In this document: positions 45,591 to 52,907 of the stretch, piece by piece | How the letters are laid out: each line of letters opens with the position of its first letter | How positions within the stretch are numbered: position 1 is the stretch's first letter | Source: Terriglobales bacterium | GTDB taxonomy: Bacteria > Acidobacteriota > Terriglobia > Terriglobales > Acidobacteriaceae | Assembly: GCA_035573675.1 (NCBI GenBank) | Contig: DATMAB010000006.1 | Coordinates: 62,001 to 126,000 of the forward strand | Direction: 5' to 3' | DNA length: 64,000 nt | Notes under the pieces: model-generated | Seen by the model: the letters and a program-made list of their open reading frames with translations, nothing else | What the model was told of the DNA's origin: nothing | Database searches by the model: none | Program-made: the position numbers and the translations under genes

Positions 45591-46643
45591 GTGACCCAGC
45601 CTCTGGCCAAGACGCGCACCATCCGCTACGCCGACGCCGGCGTGGATATCGAGCGCGCCAACCGGGTCAAGCAGCGCATCAAGTATCTGGCCCACCGTAC
45701 CTTCACCCGTGGCGTGCTGAGCGAGATCGGCGGTTTCGGCGGACTGTTCGCGCTGGATAAGAAGCGCTACCGCGAACCCGTCCTGGTCTCCAGCGTCGAT
45801 GGCGTAGGCACCAAGCTGAAGGTCGCCTTCGAGATGGACCTGCACCACACCGTGGGGGCCGACCTGGTGAACCACTGCGTCAACGATATCGCCGTGCAGG
45901 GCGCCACGCCGCTGTTTTTCATGGACTACCTGGCCACCGGGACATTGAGACCGGAAGTGGCGGAAAAGATCATCAGCGGCATCGCCGCTGCCTGCAAGGC
46001 GAACGGATGCGCGCTCATCGGCGGAGAAACGGCAGAGATGCCGGGCTTCTATCCCCCGGGCGAGTACGACCTGGCGGGCTTCATCGTGGGCGTAGTGGAC
46101 CGCGAGCGCATCCTTACCGGCAAGCAGGTGCGCGCCGGGGACGTGCTCGTCGGGCTGCCCTCCAATGGCCTGCACACGAACGGCTACTCGCTGGCCCGCA
46201 AGCTGCTGTTCGAAGTGGCCCGCTACACGCCGGAGACCTTCGTCAGCGAGATCCGCTCCAAGGTGGGCACTGAGCTCATGCGCACCCACAAGAGCTACTG
46301 GCCGGTGGTCCGGCGGCTGCTCGACGGAGAAGCCGTGAGCGCCATGGCGCACATCACCGGCGGCGGCATCACCGAGAACCTGCCGCGGGTGCTGCCGCGC
46401 AACTGCGGGGCCGTGGTCGAGTTGGGCTCCTGGCCGGTGCCGCCCGTCTTTGACCATCTGCAGAAGCTGGGCAACATCCCGCGTGAGGAGATGCTACGCA
46501 CCTTCAACATGGGTGTCGGGATGGTGCTGGTGGTGCCGACAGCCAAGTTCAAGAAGGTGCAGAGCGTGCTCGACCGCGCCAGTGAAAAGGGATATACCAT
46601 CGGCCGCATCGTGCGCGGCGAGCGGCGGGTCACCTACTCCTGA
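45591..46643 (+). CDS. purM: Phosphoribosylformylglycinamidine cyclo-ligase (AIR synthetase)
   Basis: Fifth step of purine synthesis, FGAM to AIR with ATP. 350 residues, the usual length. Landmarks: SSVDGVGTKLKVAFEM, NHCVNDIAVQGATPLFFMDY, GGETAEMPGFYPPGEYDLAGF and HITGGGITENLPRVLP. GTG 45591 has AGGAAG upstream. The stop TGA is the first base set of an inverted repeat that fills the gap to purN. Confidence 0.97.
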   Translation: MTQPLAKTRTIRYADAGVDIERANRVKQRIKYLAHRTFTRGVLSEIGGFGGLFALDKKRYREPVLVSSVDGVGTKLKVAFEMDLHHTVGADLVNHCVNDIAVQGATPLFFMDYLATGTLRPEVAEKIISGIAAACKANGCALIGGETAEMPGFYPPGEYDLAGFIVGVVDRERILTGKQVRAGDVLVGLPSNGLHTNGYSLARKLLFEVARYTPETFVSEIRSKVGTELMRTHKSYWPVVRRLLDGEAVSAMAHITGGGITENLPRVLPRNCGAVVELGSWPVPPVFDHLQKLGNIPREEMLRTFNMGVGMVLVVPTAKFKKVQSVLDRASEKGYTIGRIVRGERRVTYS

Positions 46644-46748
46644 TTTGGTAATTGGGTAATTTGGAAATTTGGTAAGTGAAGATCAGCTCTCCGGGCAGTC
46701 AGATTTCTCAATTACCGAATTACCCAATTTCCCAATTCCCCAATCACC
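46641..46748. repeat. Inverted repeat between purM and purN (empty element)
   Basis: Left arm 46641-46679 and right arm 46710-46748 are complementary at 32 of 39 positions by eye (left TGATTTGGTAATTGGGTAAT..., right ending CCAATCACC). The arms consist of ~8-nt units of GGTAATTT type. The loop is about 30 nt. The left arm supplies the purM stop; the right arm abuts the purN ATG with no Shine-Dalgarno. Confidence 0.75.
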
Positions 46749-47351
46749 ATGAAGAATCTCGGCATCCTGCTCTCCGGACGCGGCACCAACTTCCAGGCCA
46801 TCGCGGATTCCTGCGATGCCGGCCGCATCCCAGCTCGCATCTCGGTCGTGATCTCGAACCGCACTGAGGCTCCGGGCATCGCGATCGCGCGCCAGCGCGG
46901 GCTCCCTGCGCTGGTCATTCCTTCGAAAGGCAAGCAGCGCGAAGAGCATGACCGCGAGGTGGTGGCGGCGCTGCAGGAGGCAAAGGTCGACCTGGTCTGC
47001 ATGGCCGGGTACATGCGCCTGCTCTCGCCCTGGTTCGTGCAGCAGTTTCCGCAACGTATCCTCAACATCCATCCTTCGCTGTTGCCCGCTTTCCCCGGCC
47101 TCGAAGCCCAGAAGCAGGCGCTGCAATACGGCGTGAAAGTCAGTGGCTGCACCGTGCACTTCGTGGATGAGCAGCTCGACCACGGCGCCATTCTCGTGCA
47201 GCGTACCGTGCCGGTGCTGGATACCGACGACGAGCACACGCTGGCGGCGCGCATCCTCGAACAGGAGCACATTGCGTATACAGAGGCGATCAATATTGTG
47301 CTCGGGGGAAGATTTGAGGTTGTTGGGCGGAGAGTGGTCAGGAAAGATTGA
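46749..47351 (+). CDS. purN: Phosphoribosylglycinamide formyltransferase
   Basis: Third step of purine synthesis, formyl transfer from 10-formyl-THF to GAR. 200 residues. Landmarks: GILLSGRGTNFQAI, AGYMRLLSPWFV, RILNIHPSLLPAFPG (catalytic Asn/His) and GCTVHFVDEQLDHGAILVQ with the catalytic Asp. ATG 46749 stands directly after the inverted repeat and has no Shine-Dalgarno. Its TGA stop is part of the next repeat copy (47347-47380). Confidence 0.97.
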   Translation: MKNLGILLSGRGTNFQAIADSCDAGRIPARISVVISNRTEAPGIAIARQRGLPALVIPSKGKQREEHDREVVAALQEAKVDLVCMAGYMRLLSPWFVQQFPQRILNIHPSLLPAFPGLEAQKQALQYGVKVSGCTVHFVDEQLDHGAILVQRTVPVLDTDDEHTLAARILEQEHIAYTEAINIVLGGRFEVVGRRVVRKD

Positions 47352-47380
47352 CGATTTGTTCATTTGCTCATTGAGGATTT
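47347..47380. repeat. Repeat copy A, left arm of the four-helix-bundle element
   Basis: Octamer-like units (TTTGTTCA, TTTGCTCA, TTGAGGA) behind ATTGACGA. Complementary to copy B: 27 of 30 positions identical to the reverse complement of 47741-47770. Contains the purN stop codon. Confidence 0.85.
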
Positions 47381-47386
47381 GGCCGC

Positions 47387-47758
47387 ATGAATCAAGCCGA
47401 AGCCCTGAAACAACGCACCACGCAGTTTGCGTTGCGAATCCTGAGGCTTTGCAGGGCCCTGCCCCGAACCGATGAAGGTCGTGTAGTTTCGCGGCAATTG
47501 CTTCGCTCTGCTACTTCCGTCGCCGCGAACTACCGCGCGGTTTGCCGAGCGCGTTCCAGGGCCGAGTTCACTTCACGCCTCGGTGTGGTCGTTGAGGAAA
47601 TGGATGAAACTGCATTCTGGATGGACTTCCTCATTCAAGGAGAGTTCCTGCCCGCAGAGCGACTCGACGGCCTGAGAAAGGAGGCGGATGAGTTGCTCGC
47701 AATCTTCGCCGCTTCGCAACGGACCGCCAAGGGTCGACAGTCTTCAATGAACAAATGA
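47387..47758 (+). CDS. Four-helix-bundle protein (S23/Avd family) inside an inverted repeat
   Basis: 123 residues with the family pattern LKQRTTQFALRILRLCRALP, VSRQLLRSATSVAANYRAVCRARSRAEFTSRLGVVVEEMDETAFWMDFL: four amphipathic helices, basic. The family is named after proteins encoded in intervening sequences of 23S rRNA and includes Avd of diversity-generating retroelements; members form pentamers and bind nucleic acid. No reverse transcriptase is near. ATG 47387 starts 7 nt after copy A, without Shine-Dalgarno. The last residues (SSMNK) and stop are encoded by copy B. Confidence 0.9.
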   Translation: MNQAEALKQRTTQFALRILRLCRALPRTDEGRVVSRQLLRSATSVAANYRAVCRARSRAEFTSRLGVVVEEMDETAFWMDFLIQGEFLPAERLDGLRKEADELLAIFAASQRTAKGRQSSMNK

Positions 47759-47770
47759 ACAGATCGTCAA
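47741..47770. repeat. Repeat copy B, right arm of the four-helix-bundle element
   Basis: On the minus strand TTGACGATCTGTTCATTTGT and on; pairs with copy A over 30 bases, 29 of them if G.U is allowed. The end of the four-helix-bundle gene lies in it. Confidence 0.85.
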
Positions 47771-47818
47771 TTCAATTTAATGTGTCCGACTCGCAATCCG
47801 TCTGCGGGCCACCGCTTT

Positions 47819-47853
47819 TCAATCTTCAATGACCAAATGAGAAAATCGTCAAT
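47819..47853. repeat. Repeat copy C, same family and orientation as copy B
   Basis: Reverse complement matches copy A at 29 of 34 positions. It is separated from copy B by about 48 nt and ends 5 nt before the tyrS -10 box. Confidence 0.8.
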
Positions 47854-47858
47854 CCCTC

Positions 47859-47864
47859 TATAAT
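47859..47864 (+). promoter_or_regulatory. tyrS -10 box implying a leaderless mRNA
   Basis: Perfect TATAAT whose last base is 7 nt before the A of the tyrS ATG, so transcription would start at or next to the start codon. No -35 hexamer is seen; the region holds repeat copy C. Confidence 0.5.
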
Positions 47865-47871
47865 CCCTCCG

Positions 47872-49140
47872 ATGGCTTCTTTTCGTTCCGTCGACGAACA
47901 GCTTGAACTCCTGAAGAAAGGTGCGGCCGAGATCATTCGCGAGAGCGAGCTCCGCGAGCGCCTGGAGCACTCACGCAAGACGGGCACGCCGTTGCGCGTC
48001 AAGGCGGGCTTCGACCCCACGGCGCCCGACCTGCACCTGGGCCACACCGTCCTCATCCGCAAGCTCAAGCACTTCCAGGACCTGGGGCACACAGTGATTT
48101 TCCTGATCGGCGATTTCACCGGCATGATCGGCGATCCCACCGGGCGCTCGGCCACCCGTCCGCCGCTCACCCGCGCCGAGATTGATAAGAACGCCGAGAC
48201 CTACAAGGCCCAGGTGTTCAAGCTCCTGGACGCGGAGAAGACCGTGGTCGACTTCAACAGCCGCTGGTTCTCCAAGTTTACGGCCGAGGACTTCATCCGC
48301 CTGGCGGCCAAGTACACCGTCTCGCAGATGCTCGAACGTGAGGACTTCCACCAGCGCTTCGACCACGAAAAGCCCATCGCCATCCACGAGCTGCTCTACC
48401 CGCTGGCCCAGGCGTACGACTCGGTGGCGCTGAAGGCGGATGTCGAGCTGGGCGGCACCGACCAGAAGTTCAACCTGCTGGTGGGCCGCGAGATCCAGCG
48501 CGCCTACGGCCAGCCCTCGCAGGTCGTGCTCACTACGCCGCTGCTCGAAGGCACCGACGGCGTGCAAAAGATGTCCAAGTCGTTCGGCAACGCTATCGGC
48601 ATCACCGAGCCGCCGCTGGAGATGTACGGCAAGCTCATGTCCATCTCCGACGAGATGATGTGGCGCTACTGGGAACTGCTCACCGACGCCTCCATGAGCG
48701 CCATCGAGAACATGAAGCGCCAGGTCTCGGGCGGCAAGCTCCACCCCATGAACGCCAAGAAGGGTTTGGCCGCGAAAATCGTAGCCGACTTCCATTCCGA
48801 GAAGGCCGCGCAACAGGCCGCCGACGACTGGGCCAAACAGTTCCAGAAGGGCGAAGTGCCGGAGAGCGTGACAGTCATCACTGTGCGCGTCGTCGACGTC
48901 AGTTCTATTCGTCCGGGATCTCTCACGGTGGAGGGCACAATACCACTGCAATTAGATAAGGTGCTGGCCAAGACTGGTCTCGCAGCTTCAAGATCTGAGG
49001 GAATGCGCAAGATTCGCGAGGGGGCGGTAAGCATCGACGGTACGGTTGAGCGGAGTCAGTCGATCGCAATCGACCGGTTACCAAAAGAATTCGTCCTCCG
49101 GCTGGGACGAAGACTATGTCGGGTTCGCGTCGAGAGCTAG
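47872..49140 (+). CDS. tyrS: Tyrosyl-tRNA synthetase
   Basis: Charges tRNA-Tyr. 422 residues, class I catalytic core with the HIGH-type motif [10 protein letters not shown] (~50-59) and KMSKS in [11 protein letters not shown] (~229), and a C-terminal S4 RNA-binding domain ([27 protein letters not shown]). The arrangement matches the long TyrRS (TyrZ-like) group. The start has no Shine-Dalgarno but a -10 box immediately before it. Confidence 0.97.
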   Translation: MASFRSVDEQLELLKKGAAEIIRESELRERLEHSRKTGTPLRVKAGFDPTAPDLHLGHTVLIRKLKHFQDLGHTVIFLIGDFTGMIGDPTGRSATRPPLTRAEIDKNAETYKAQVFKLLDAEKTVVDFNSRWFSKFTAEDFIRLAAKYTVSQMLEREDFHQRFDHEKPIAIHELLYPLAQAYDSVALKADVELGGTDQKFNLLVGREIQRAYGQPSQVVLTTPLLEGTDGVQKMSKSFGNAIGITEPPLEMYGKLMSISDEMMWRYWELLTDASMSAIENMKRQVSGGKLHPMNAKKGLAAKIVADFHSEKAAQQAADDWAKQFQKGEVPESVTVITVRVVDVSSIRPGSLTVEGTIPLQLDKVLAKTGLAASRSEGMRKIREGAVSIDGTVERSQSIAIDRLPKEFVLRLGRRLCRVRVES

Positions 49141-49170
49141 TCCCTTAACCGCACCAGCCCTAGCCTACCC

Positions 49171-50028
49171 TCAACCAATCACCCGCAGCGCTCGTCGCTC
49201 CACCGAAACCTCAATCGGCGTCTGGCAGATGTACTCACCGTCAGCGTAAACGTCGAGTGGAGTTGCCGTCTCGATCCGCACGCGCTCGGCCTGGTAGTAC
49301 GTGACCTCCGGCATCTCGATGTGCCGTCCGGAGTAGACGCGGTGCAGGCAGCGCATCAGGCGGGTGCGGGAGGCGTCGCGGATCAGGCACAGGTCCAACC
49401 GGCCGTCGTCCGGCAGCGCGCGCGGCGCGATTTTCATGCCTGCCCCGTAAGCCGAGGCATTCGCAAACGCCACCATCCAGGCCCGCCCTGCGAACGCATC
49501 TGTGGGCGCTTCCGCGCCTTCCGCCGCAATGCGGAACTCGCACGGGTGGAAGGCGGCGATCGCCGCCAGCGCCGCCAGCACGTAACCGCCATGCGCGCGC
49601 AGCCACGCCGGCATAGCATTGGCGCGGCGGTTGGCCTCGGCGTCCACTCCGGCGCCGCCCACGCAGCAGAAGTAAGTCGCGCATGCGGTATCACTGGTGG
49701 CCGGGCTCCGGATCACGCCCAGGTCCACGTCGCGGACGCTGCCGGCGCCGGCGGCGAACTTCCGCCAGGCGGCCAGCGCGTCGGCCGGACGCAACAGGCC
49801 CAGCGCCCGCGCGAAGTCGTTGCCGCTGCCGTGCGGCACGGGCAGCATGGGAATGCCGCTGCGCGCCAGCCGGGCAAGCTGCCGATGGATGGTCCCATCG
49901 CCGCCCAGGATCAGCACAGCCTCGGCGTCCTGCGGCGAATCCGTCACCGCGATCGGCACTCCGCACTCGCGGAATGGCCGCAGTTCGCTCTCACTGGCAT
50001 TAGGCCCGAGGATGGCGGCGGCCGGCAC
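49171..50028 (-). CDS. Diacylglycerol/lipid kinase (YegS/DgkB type)
   Basis: 285 residues of the DAGK catalytic family: LILGGDGTIHRQLARL (GGDGT nucleotide loop, ~42-46) and VPHGSGNDFARALGL (~65-78), then the beta-sandwich domain ending LDVYADGEYICQTPIEVSV. Phosphorylates diacylglycerol or a related lipid, keeping it out of the membrane pool. GTG 50028 is the first start in frame, but the frame is open further upstream; the N-terminus is a little short, so a non-standard earlier start is possible. Confidence 0.88.
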   Translation of the reverse strand: MPAAAILGPNASESELRPFRECGVPIAVTDSPQDAEAVLILGGDGTIHRQLARLARSGIPMLPVPHGSGNDFARALGLLRPADALAAWRKFAAGAGSVRDVDLGVIRSPATSDTACATYFCCVGGAGVDAEANRRANAMPAWLRAHGGYVLAALAAIAAFHPCEFRIAAEGAEAPTDAFAGRAWMVAFANASAYGAGMKIAPRALPDDGRLDLCLIRDASRTRLMRCLHRVYSGRHIEMPEVTYYQAERVRIETATPLDVYADGEYICQTPIEVSVERRALRVIG

Positions 50029-50108
50029 GGCCGTGCACTCTACACCGCCGCCTGCGGTCGCAGCCAGCGCGGAGCCTCCCGGACGGTGCTAGACTAGGCG
50101 TCTGCCCC

Positions 50109-51020
50109 ATGAGTAACGACGGCAAATCGCGCACCTTCCTGTGGATCGTGGTCGGAGGCGGGGCGTTCTTCCTGTTCCTGCTGGCGGTGTTCACGCTGGT
50201 CTACGTGAGCGTGAAGTCGGATGCGGACAGCGCCTTCGCCGGGTTCGGTGACCGCATCGCGGTGGTAGATATCGAAGGTGTGCTCATCGATTCCAAGACC
50301 ACCGTGGAGCACATCAAGAAGTACGGGGACGACCGCTCCATCAAGGCCATCATCCTGCGGGTGAACACGCCCGGCGGTGGCGTGGCCGCCTCGCAGGAGA
50401 TCCACGACGCCGTCAAGCGCGTGCGCGAAAAGAACAAGAAGCGCATCGTGGCCTGGATCAGCACCGTGGGCGCGAGCGGCGGTTACTACATCGCCGTGGC
50501 TACCGACAAGGTGTACGCCAACCCCGGCTCCATCGTGGGCTCGGTGGGCGTGATCGCGCAATATTACATTTATCCCGAGCTCATCCGCTGGCTGAAGCTG
50601 AAAGACATCACGCTCAAGACCGGCGAATTCAAAGACACCGGCTCGCCCGCGCGCGACATCACCCCTGCCGAGCGCGAGTACCTGCAGAAGCTGATGAATG
50701 ACATGCACGCCCAGTTCGTCCAGGCCGTCGCCGAAGGCCGCAAGCTCAAGGAAGAAGAAGTGCGCGCCCTGAGCGATGGCCGCGTGTGGACCGGCCAGCA
50801 GGCCCTGCCGTTGAAGCTCGTCGATCAACTGGGGGACTTCCAGGCCTGCGTGGATGACACCGCGAAGGCGGTGGGCATCGAGGGAGAGCCTACGTTAGTC
50901 CGTCCCATCAAAGAGCGTCGCACCCTGCTCGACGTGCTGTTCGGCGACGCCAGCGCCTGGTTCCCCGACCGCTCCAAGCTGATGGAAACGCACGTCGGTT
51001 TTTATTACCTGTGGAAGTAA
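50109..51020 (+). CDS. sppA: Signal peptide peptidase SppA, short form
   Basis: Membrane-anchored serine protease that degrades cleaved signal peptides. 303 residues, half the length of E. coli SppA, as in Gram-positives and archaea. One N-terminal helix (~12-34), then ILRVNTPGGGVAASQEIHDA, the nucleophile Ser in TVGASGGYYIAVATD and the base Lys in LKTGEFKDTGSP. An extended -10 (TGC-TAGACT, ending 50095) lies 13 nt before the ATG. Confidence 0.93.
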   Translation: MSNDGKSRTFLWIVVGGGAFFLFLLAVFTLVYVSVKSDADSAFAGFGDRIAVVDIEGVLIDSKTTVEHIKKYGDDRSIKAIILRVNTPGGGVAASQEIHDAVKRVREKNKKRIVAWISTVGASGGYYIAVATDKVYANPGSIVGSVGVIAQYYIYPELIRWLKLKDITLKTGEFKDTGSPARDITPAEREYLQKLMNDMHAQFVQAVAEGRKLKEEEVRALSDGRVWTGQQALPLKLVDQLGDFQACVDDTAKAVGIEGEPTLVRPIKERRTLLDVLFGDASAWFPDRSKLMETHVGFYYLWK

Positions 51021-51092
51021 AGCTGCGGTAGGATAGGCGCGCCGCGGGGTCCCCGCCCGCACGAAGAAACCGGCTGTCGGAGAGAGGCACCC

Positions 51093-51371
51093 ATGACCAA
51101 GGCGGACCTGATCGATCAAGTCTCGCAACTGGTGGAAGTGACGCGCAAGGACAGCGAAGTCATCGTGGAGACGATCTTCGACAGCATCGTGCGCTCCCTG
51201 CGCGCCGGCGACAAGATCGAGATCCGCGGCTTCGGCAGCTTCCGCACCCGCAAGCGCAAACCCCGCGTCGGCCGCAACCCCAAGACCGGCGACCGCGTCG
51301 AGGTCCCGGCCAAGACCATCCCCTATTTCAAGCCCAGCAAGGAACTCAAAGACCTCGTCAACAGCAAGTAG
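51093..51371 (+). CDS. HU/IHF-family DNA-bending protein (IHF-beta-like)
   Basis: 92 residues: MTKADLIDQVSQLVEVTRKDSEVIVETIFDSIVRSL dimerisation helices, RGFGSFRTRKRKPRVGRNPKTG and VPAKTIPYFKPSKELK DNA-binding arm. The IPYFKPSKEL ending and RKPRVGRNPKTG arm are nearer to IHF-beta than to HU. GAGAGAGGC precedes the start. Stop is followed at once by a heptamer array. Confidence 0.93.
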   Translation: MTKADLIDQVSQLVEVTRKDSEVIVETIFDSIVRSLRAGDKIEIRGFGSFRTRKRKPRVGRNPKTGDRVEVPAKTIPYFKPSKELKDLVNSK

Positions 51372-51441
51372 CTGCCAGCTTCTAGCTTTTGGCCTTTAGC
51401 TCTTGGCTCTTAGCCCTTGCATTTTTCATTTTGACTTTTGC
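51372..51441. repeat. Tandem heptamer array of about ten units
   Basis: Units CTGCCAG, CTTCTAG, CTTTTGG, CCTTTAG, CTCTTGG, CTCTTAG, CCCTTGC, ATTTTTC, ATTTTGA and CTTTTGC in perfect 7-base register. It starts right after the HU/IHF stop and runs into the 3' end of the pgeF frame. Confidence 0.8.
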
Positions 51442-52320
51442 ACCCGGACGCAGTCCGACGACTCCCATCATCCGTCCCGTCGTCCCCTTCTCAGCGCGGT
51501 GGGAGAACAACAGGTCCGTCCGGCACGACGTGCACAGTGGCGAGGCCCAGATGTGGCGCGGCCTAAGGCCGGCGGAGACCAGTTGCCTGCGGTTGGCCTC
51601 CACCAGGTCGAGATGGAGCTTGTGCAAGTCGCTGTGGCCCGGAGCGCGTGCGGTGAGGAACAGCAACGGATATCGCTCCCGCACGGGATCGGATTCCGAA
51701 ACTTCCCGGAAGAGCGCAGCGGCATAGTCGAACTGGGAAAGGAAGCGCTCGCGGACTTCGCTTCCGACCTCATAACAGCAGGCATGAATGCCCGGGCCGA
51801 GCGCGGCCAGCAGTCTCCGCGGGTCGCTCCCGTAGCGCTGCCGCATCACGCCCACGCCTTTTTCGACAATGCGCGCCAGCGTCCCCCGCCACCCGGCATG
51901 AAAGACGCCGACCGCACGATGTTCCGGATCGACCAGCAGCACGGGCAGGCAGTCGGCCGTCTGCACCGCCAGCAGCAGGCCGGGGACGTCGGTCACCATG
52001 CCATCGCCTGCCAGCGCCGATTTCGGCACGTGATCCAGGCCGTGGATCACATCGGAGTGCACCTGCCGCAGCGTCATCAGCTCGGGTCTTGCGCGTCTTC
52101 CAGGGGCCAGCGCCGCCAGGAAGCGCCGGCGGTTCTCCACCACGGCGGCGCGCGCATCCTGGGCGCCGAAGCCCAGGTTCAAGGCGTGGCCGCCGTAGCG
52201 GCGGGTGACGCCTCCGCGGCGCGTGCTGAACCCATGCAGCAGCCAGGGGAAGCGGGAGAGCGCAGGCGCGCGCAGGATCTCGAGGCGTGCGGTTCGGCGG
52301 GCGGCCGGCACGCCTTCCAT
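51382..52320 (-). CDS. pgeF: Laccase-domain protein PgeF/YfiH (purine nucleoside or peptidoglycan-editing enzyme)
   Basis: 312 residues of the DUF152 family, cytoplasmic zinc enzymes acting as purine nucleoside phosphorylase/adenosine deaminase, and in E. coli removing wrong residues from peptidoglycan precursors. Zinc ligands are visible: His in LRQVHSDV, Cys in QTADCLPVLL, His in GVFHAGWRG. The normal end is TTGRMMGVVGLR; here about 20 more residues rich in Lys/Ala follow, translated from the heptamer array. ATG 52320 chosen; the frame upstream is a shadow of the next gene. Confidence 0.9.
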   Translation of the reverse strand: MEGVPAARRTARLEILRAPALSRFPWLLHGFSTRRGGVTRRYGGHALNLGFGAQDARAAVVENRRRFLAALAPGRRARPELMTLRQVHSDVIHGLDHVPKSALAGDGMVTDVPGLLLAVQTADCLPVLLVDPEHRAVGVFHAGWRGTLARIVEKGVGVMRQRYGSDPRRLLAALGPGIHACCYEVGSEVRERFLSQFDYAAALFREVSESDPVRERYPLLFLTARAPGHSDLHKLHLDLVEANRRQLVSAGLRPRHIWASPLCTSCRTDLLFSHRAEKGTTGRMMGVVGLRPGAKVKMKNARAKSQELKAKS

Positions 52321-52338
52321 TTTATCGGTCGGCGCGGT

Positions 52339-52367
52339 TTGCCGGTGCCGCACGCCTCCGCTATAGT
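52339..52367 (+). promoter_or_regulatory. Promoter of the 119-residue protein gene
   Basis: TTGCCG (52339-52344), 17-bp spacer, TATAGT (52362-52367). Predicted start ~3 nt before ATG 52378, hence an almost leaderless mRNA. Confidence 0.55.
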
Positions 52368-52377
52368 CGATGCCACG

Positions 52378-52737
52378 ATGTACCACGACTTCCGCGCGCG
52401 CGACCGCTGGACCGGCGAAGAGCTGCACTGCGTCTACAAGGCTCTGATCGTGGCCATCGCCACCCGTCACGCCGATGCCGTTGACATCAAGTTCCTGGTC
52501 AACGGCCGCCCGGTGTGGATCAGCCTGCCGCACCCCGCCTGGGTCGAATACCGGAAGCGCACCGGGCAGACCATTACCGATCCGCTGGCCGTAGCCATCG
52601 CCGGCCATTTTCTGAAGAAAGCCATCGAGTCCGGTTTGGAAAGCGGCCGCGAAATGTACACCCTGACGGTGGAAGAGACGCTGGAGCACCTGGAGCAGGT
52701 GCGGGCAGAAACGGCCGTGACCCCCGCACCAGGGTGA
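52378..52737 (+). CDS. Conserved-looking hypothetical protein
   Basis: 119 residues, soluble, no signal peptide: MYHDFRARDRWTGEELHCVYKALIVAIATRHADAVDIKFLVNGRPVWISLPHPAW, then a helical C-terminus. I do not recognise a family. The single good promoter directly before the ATG and codon use like its neighbours make it a likely real gene. The longer frame on this strand upstream is the shadow of pgeF. Confidence 0.75.
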   Translation: MYHDFRARDRWTGEELHCVYKALIVAIATRHADAVDIKFLVNGRPVWISLPHPAWVEYRKRTGQTITDPLAVAIAGHFLKKAIESGLESGREMYTLTVEETLEHLEQVRAETAVTPAPG

Positions 52738-52758
52738 ATTTTCGCGTCACTCGGGCCT

Positions 52759-52774
52759 TGTGACGCAGGCCACA
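52759..52774 (+). promoter_or_regulatory. CRP/FNR-like site upstream of pckA
   Basis: TGTGA-CGCAGG-CCACA, one mismatch from TGTGA-N6-TCACA. A -10-like TAGCGT at 52797-52802 would put the start about 42 bp from the centre. It lies 134 bp before the pckA ATG; CRP control of a gluconeogenic gene would be sensible. Confidence 0.45.
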
Positions 52775-52907
52775 GCGGCCTTTGGCATCAATAGGTTAGC
52801 GTGAGGGTGTGGCAAACCCGCTTCTCTGACCGCACGTGAAGCTGGAATCCGGGCCTTCGCATCAGGCAGAATTGAAGCTTTGGCCCGAGTCGAGGAGGCC
52901 CGCCCTC

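Noticed and set aside
47387-47758. Diversity-generating retroelement
   Set aside because: Avd-like proteins occur in such systems, but there is no reverse transcriptase, template/variable repeat pair or target gene near either four-helix-bundle gene.
47387-47758. 23S rRNA intervening sequence
   Set aside because: No rRNA sequence is present in the window; the flanks are purN and tyrS.
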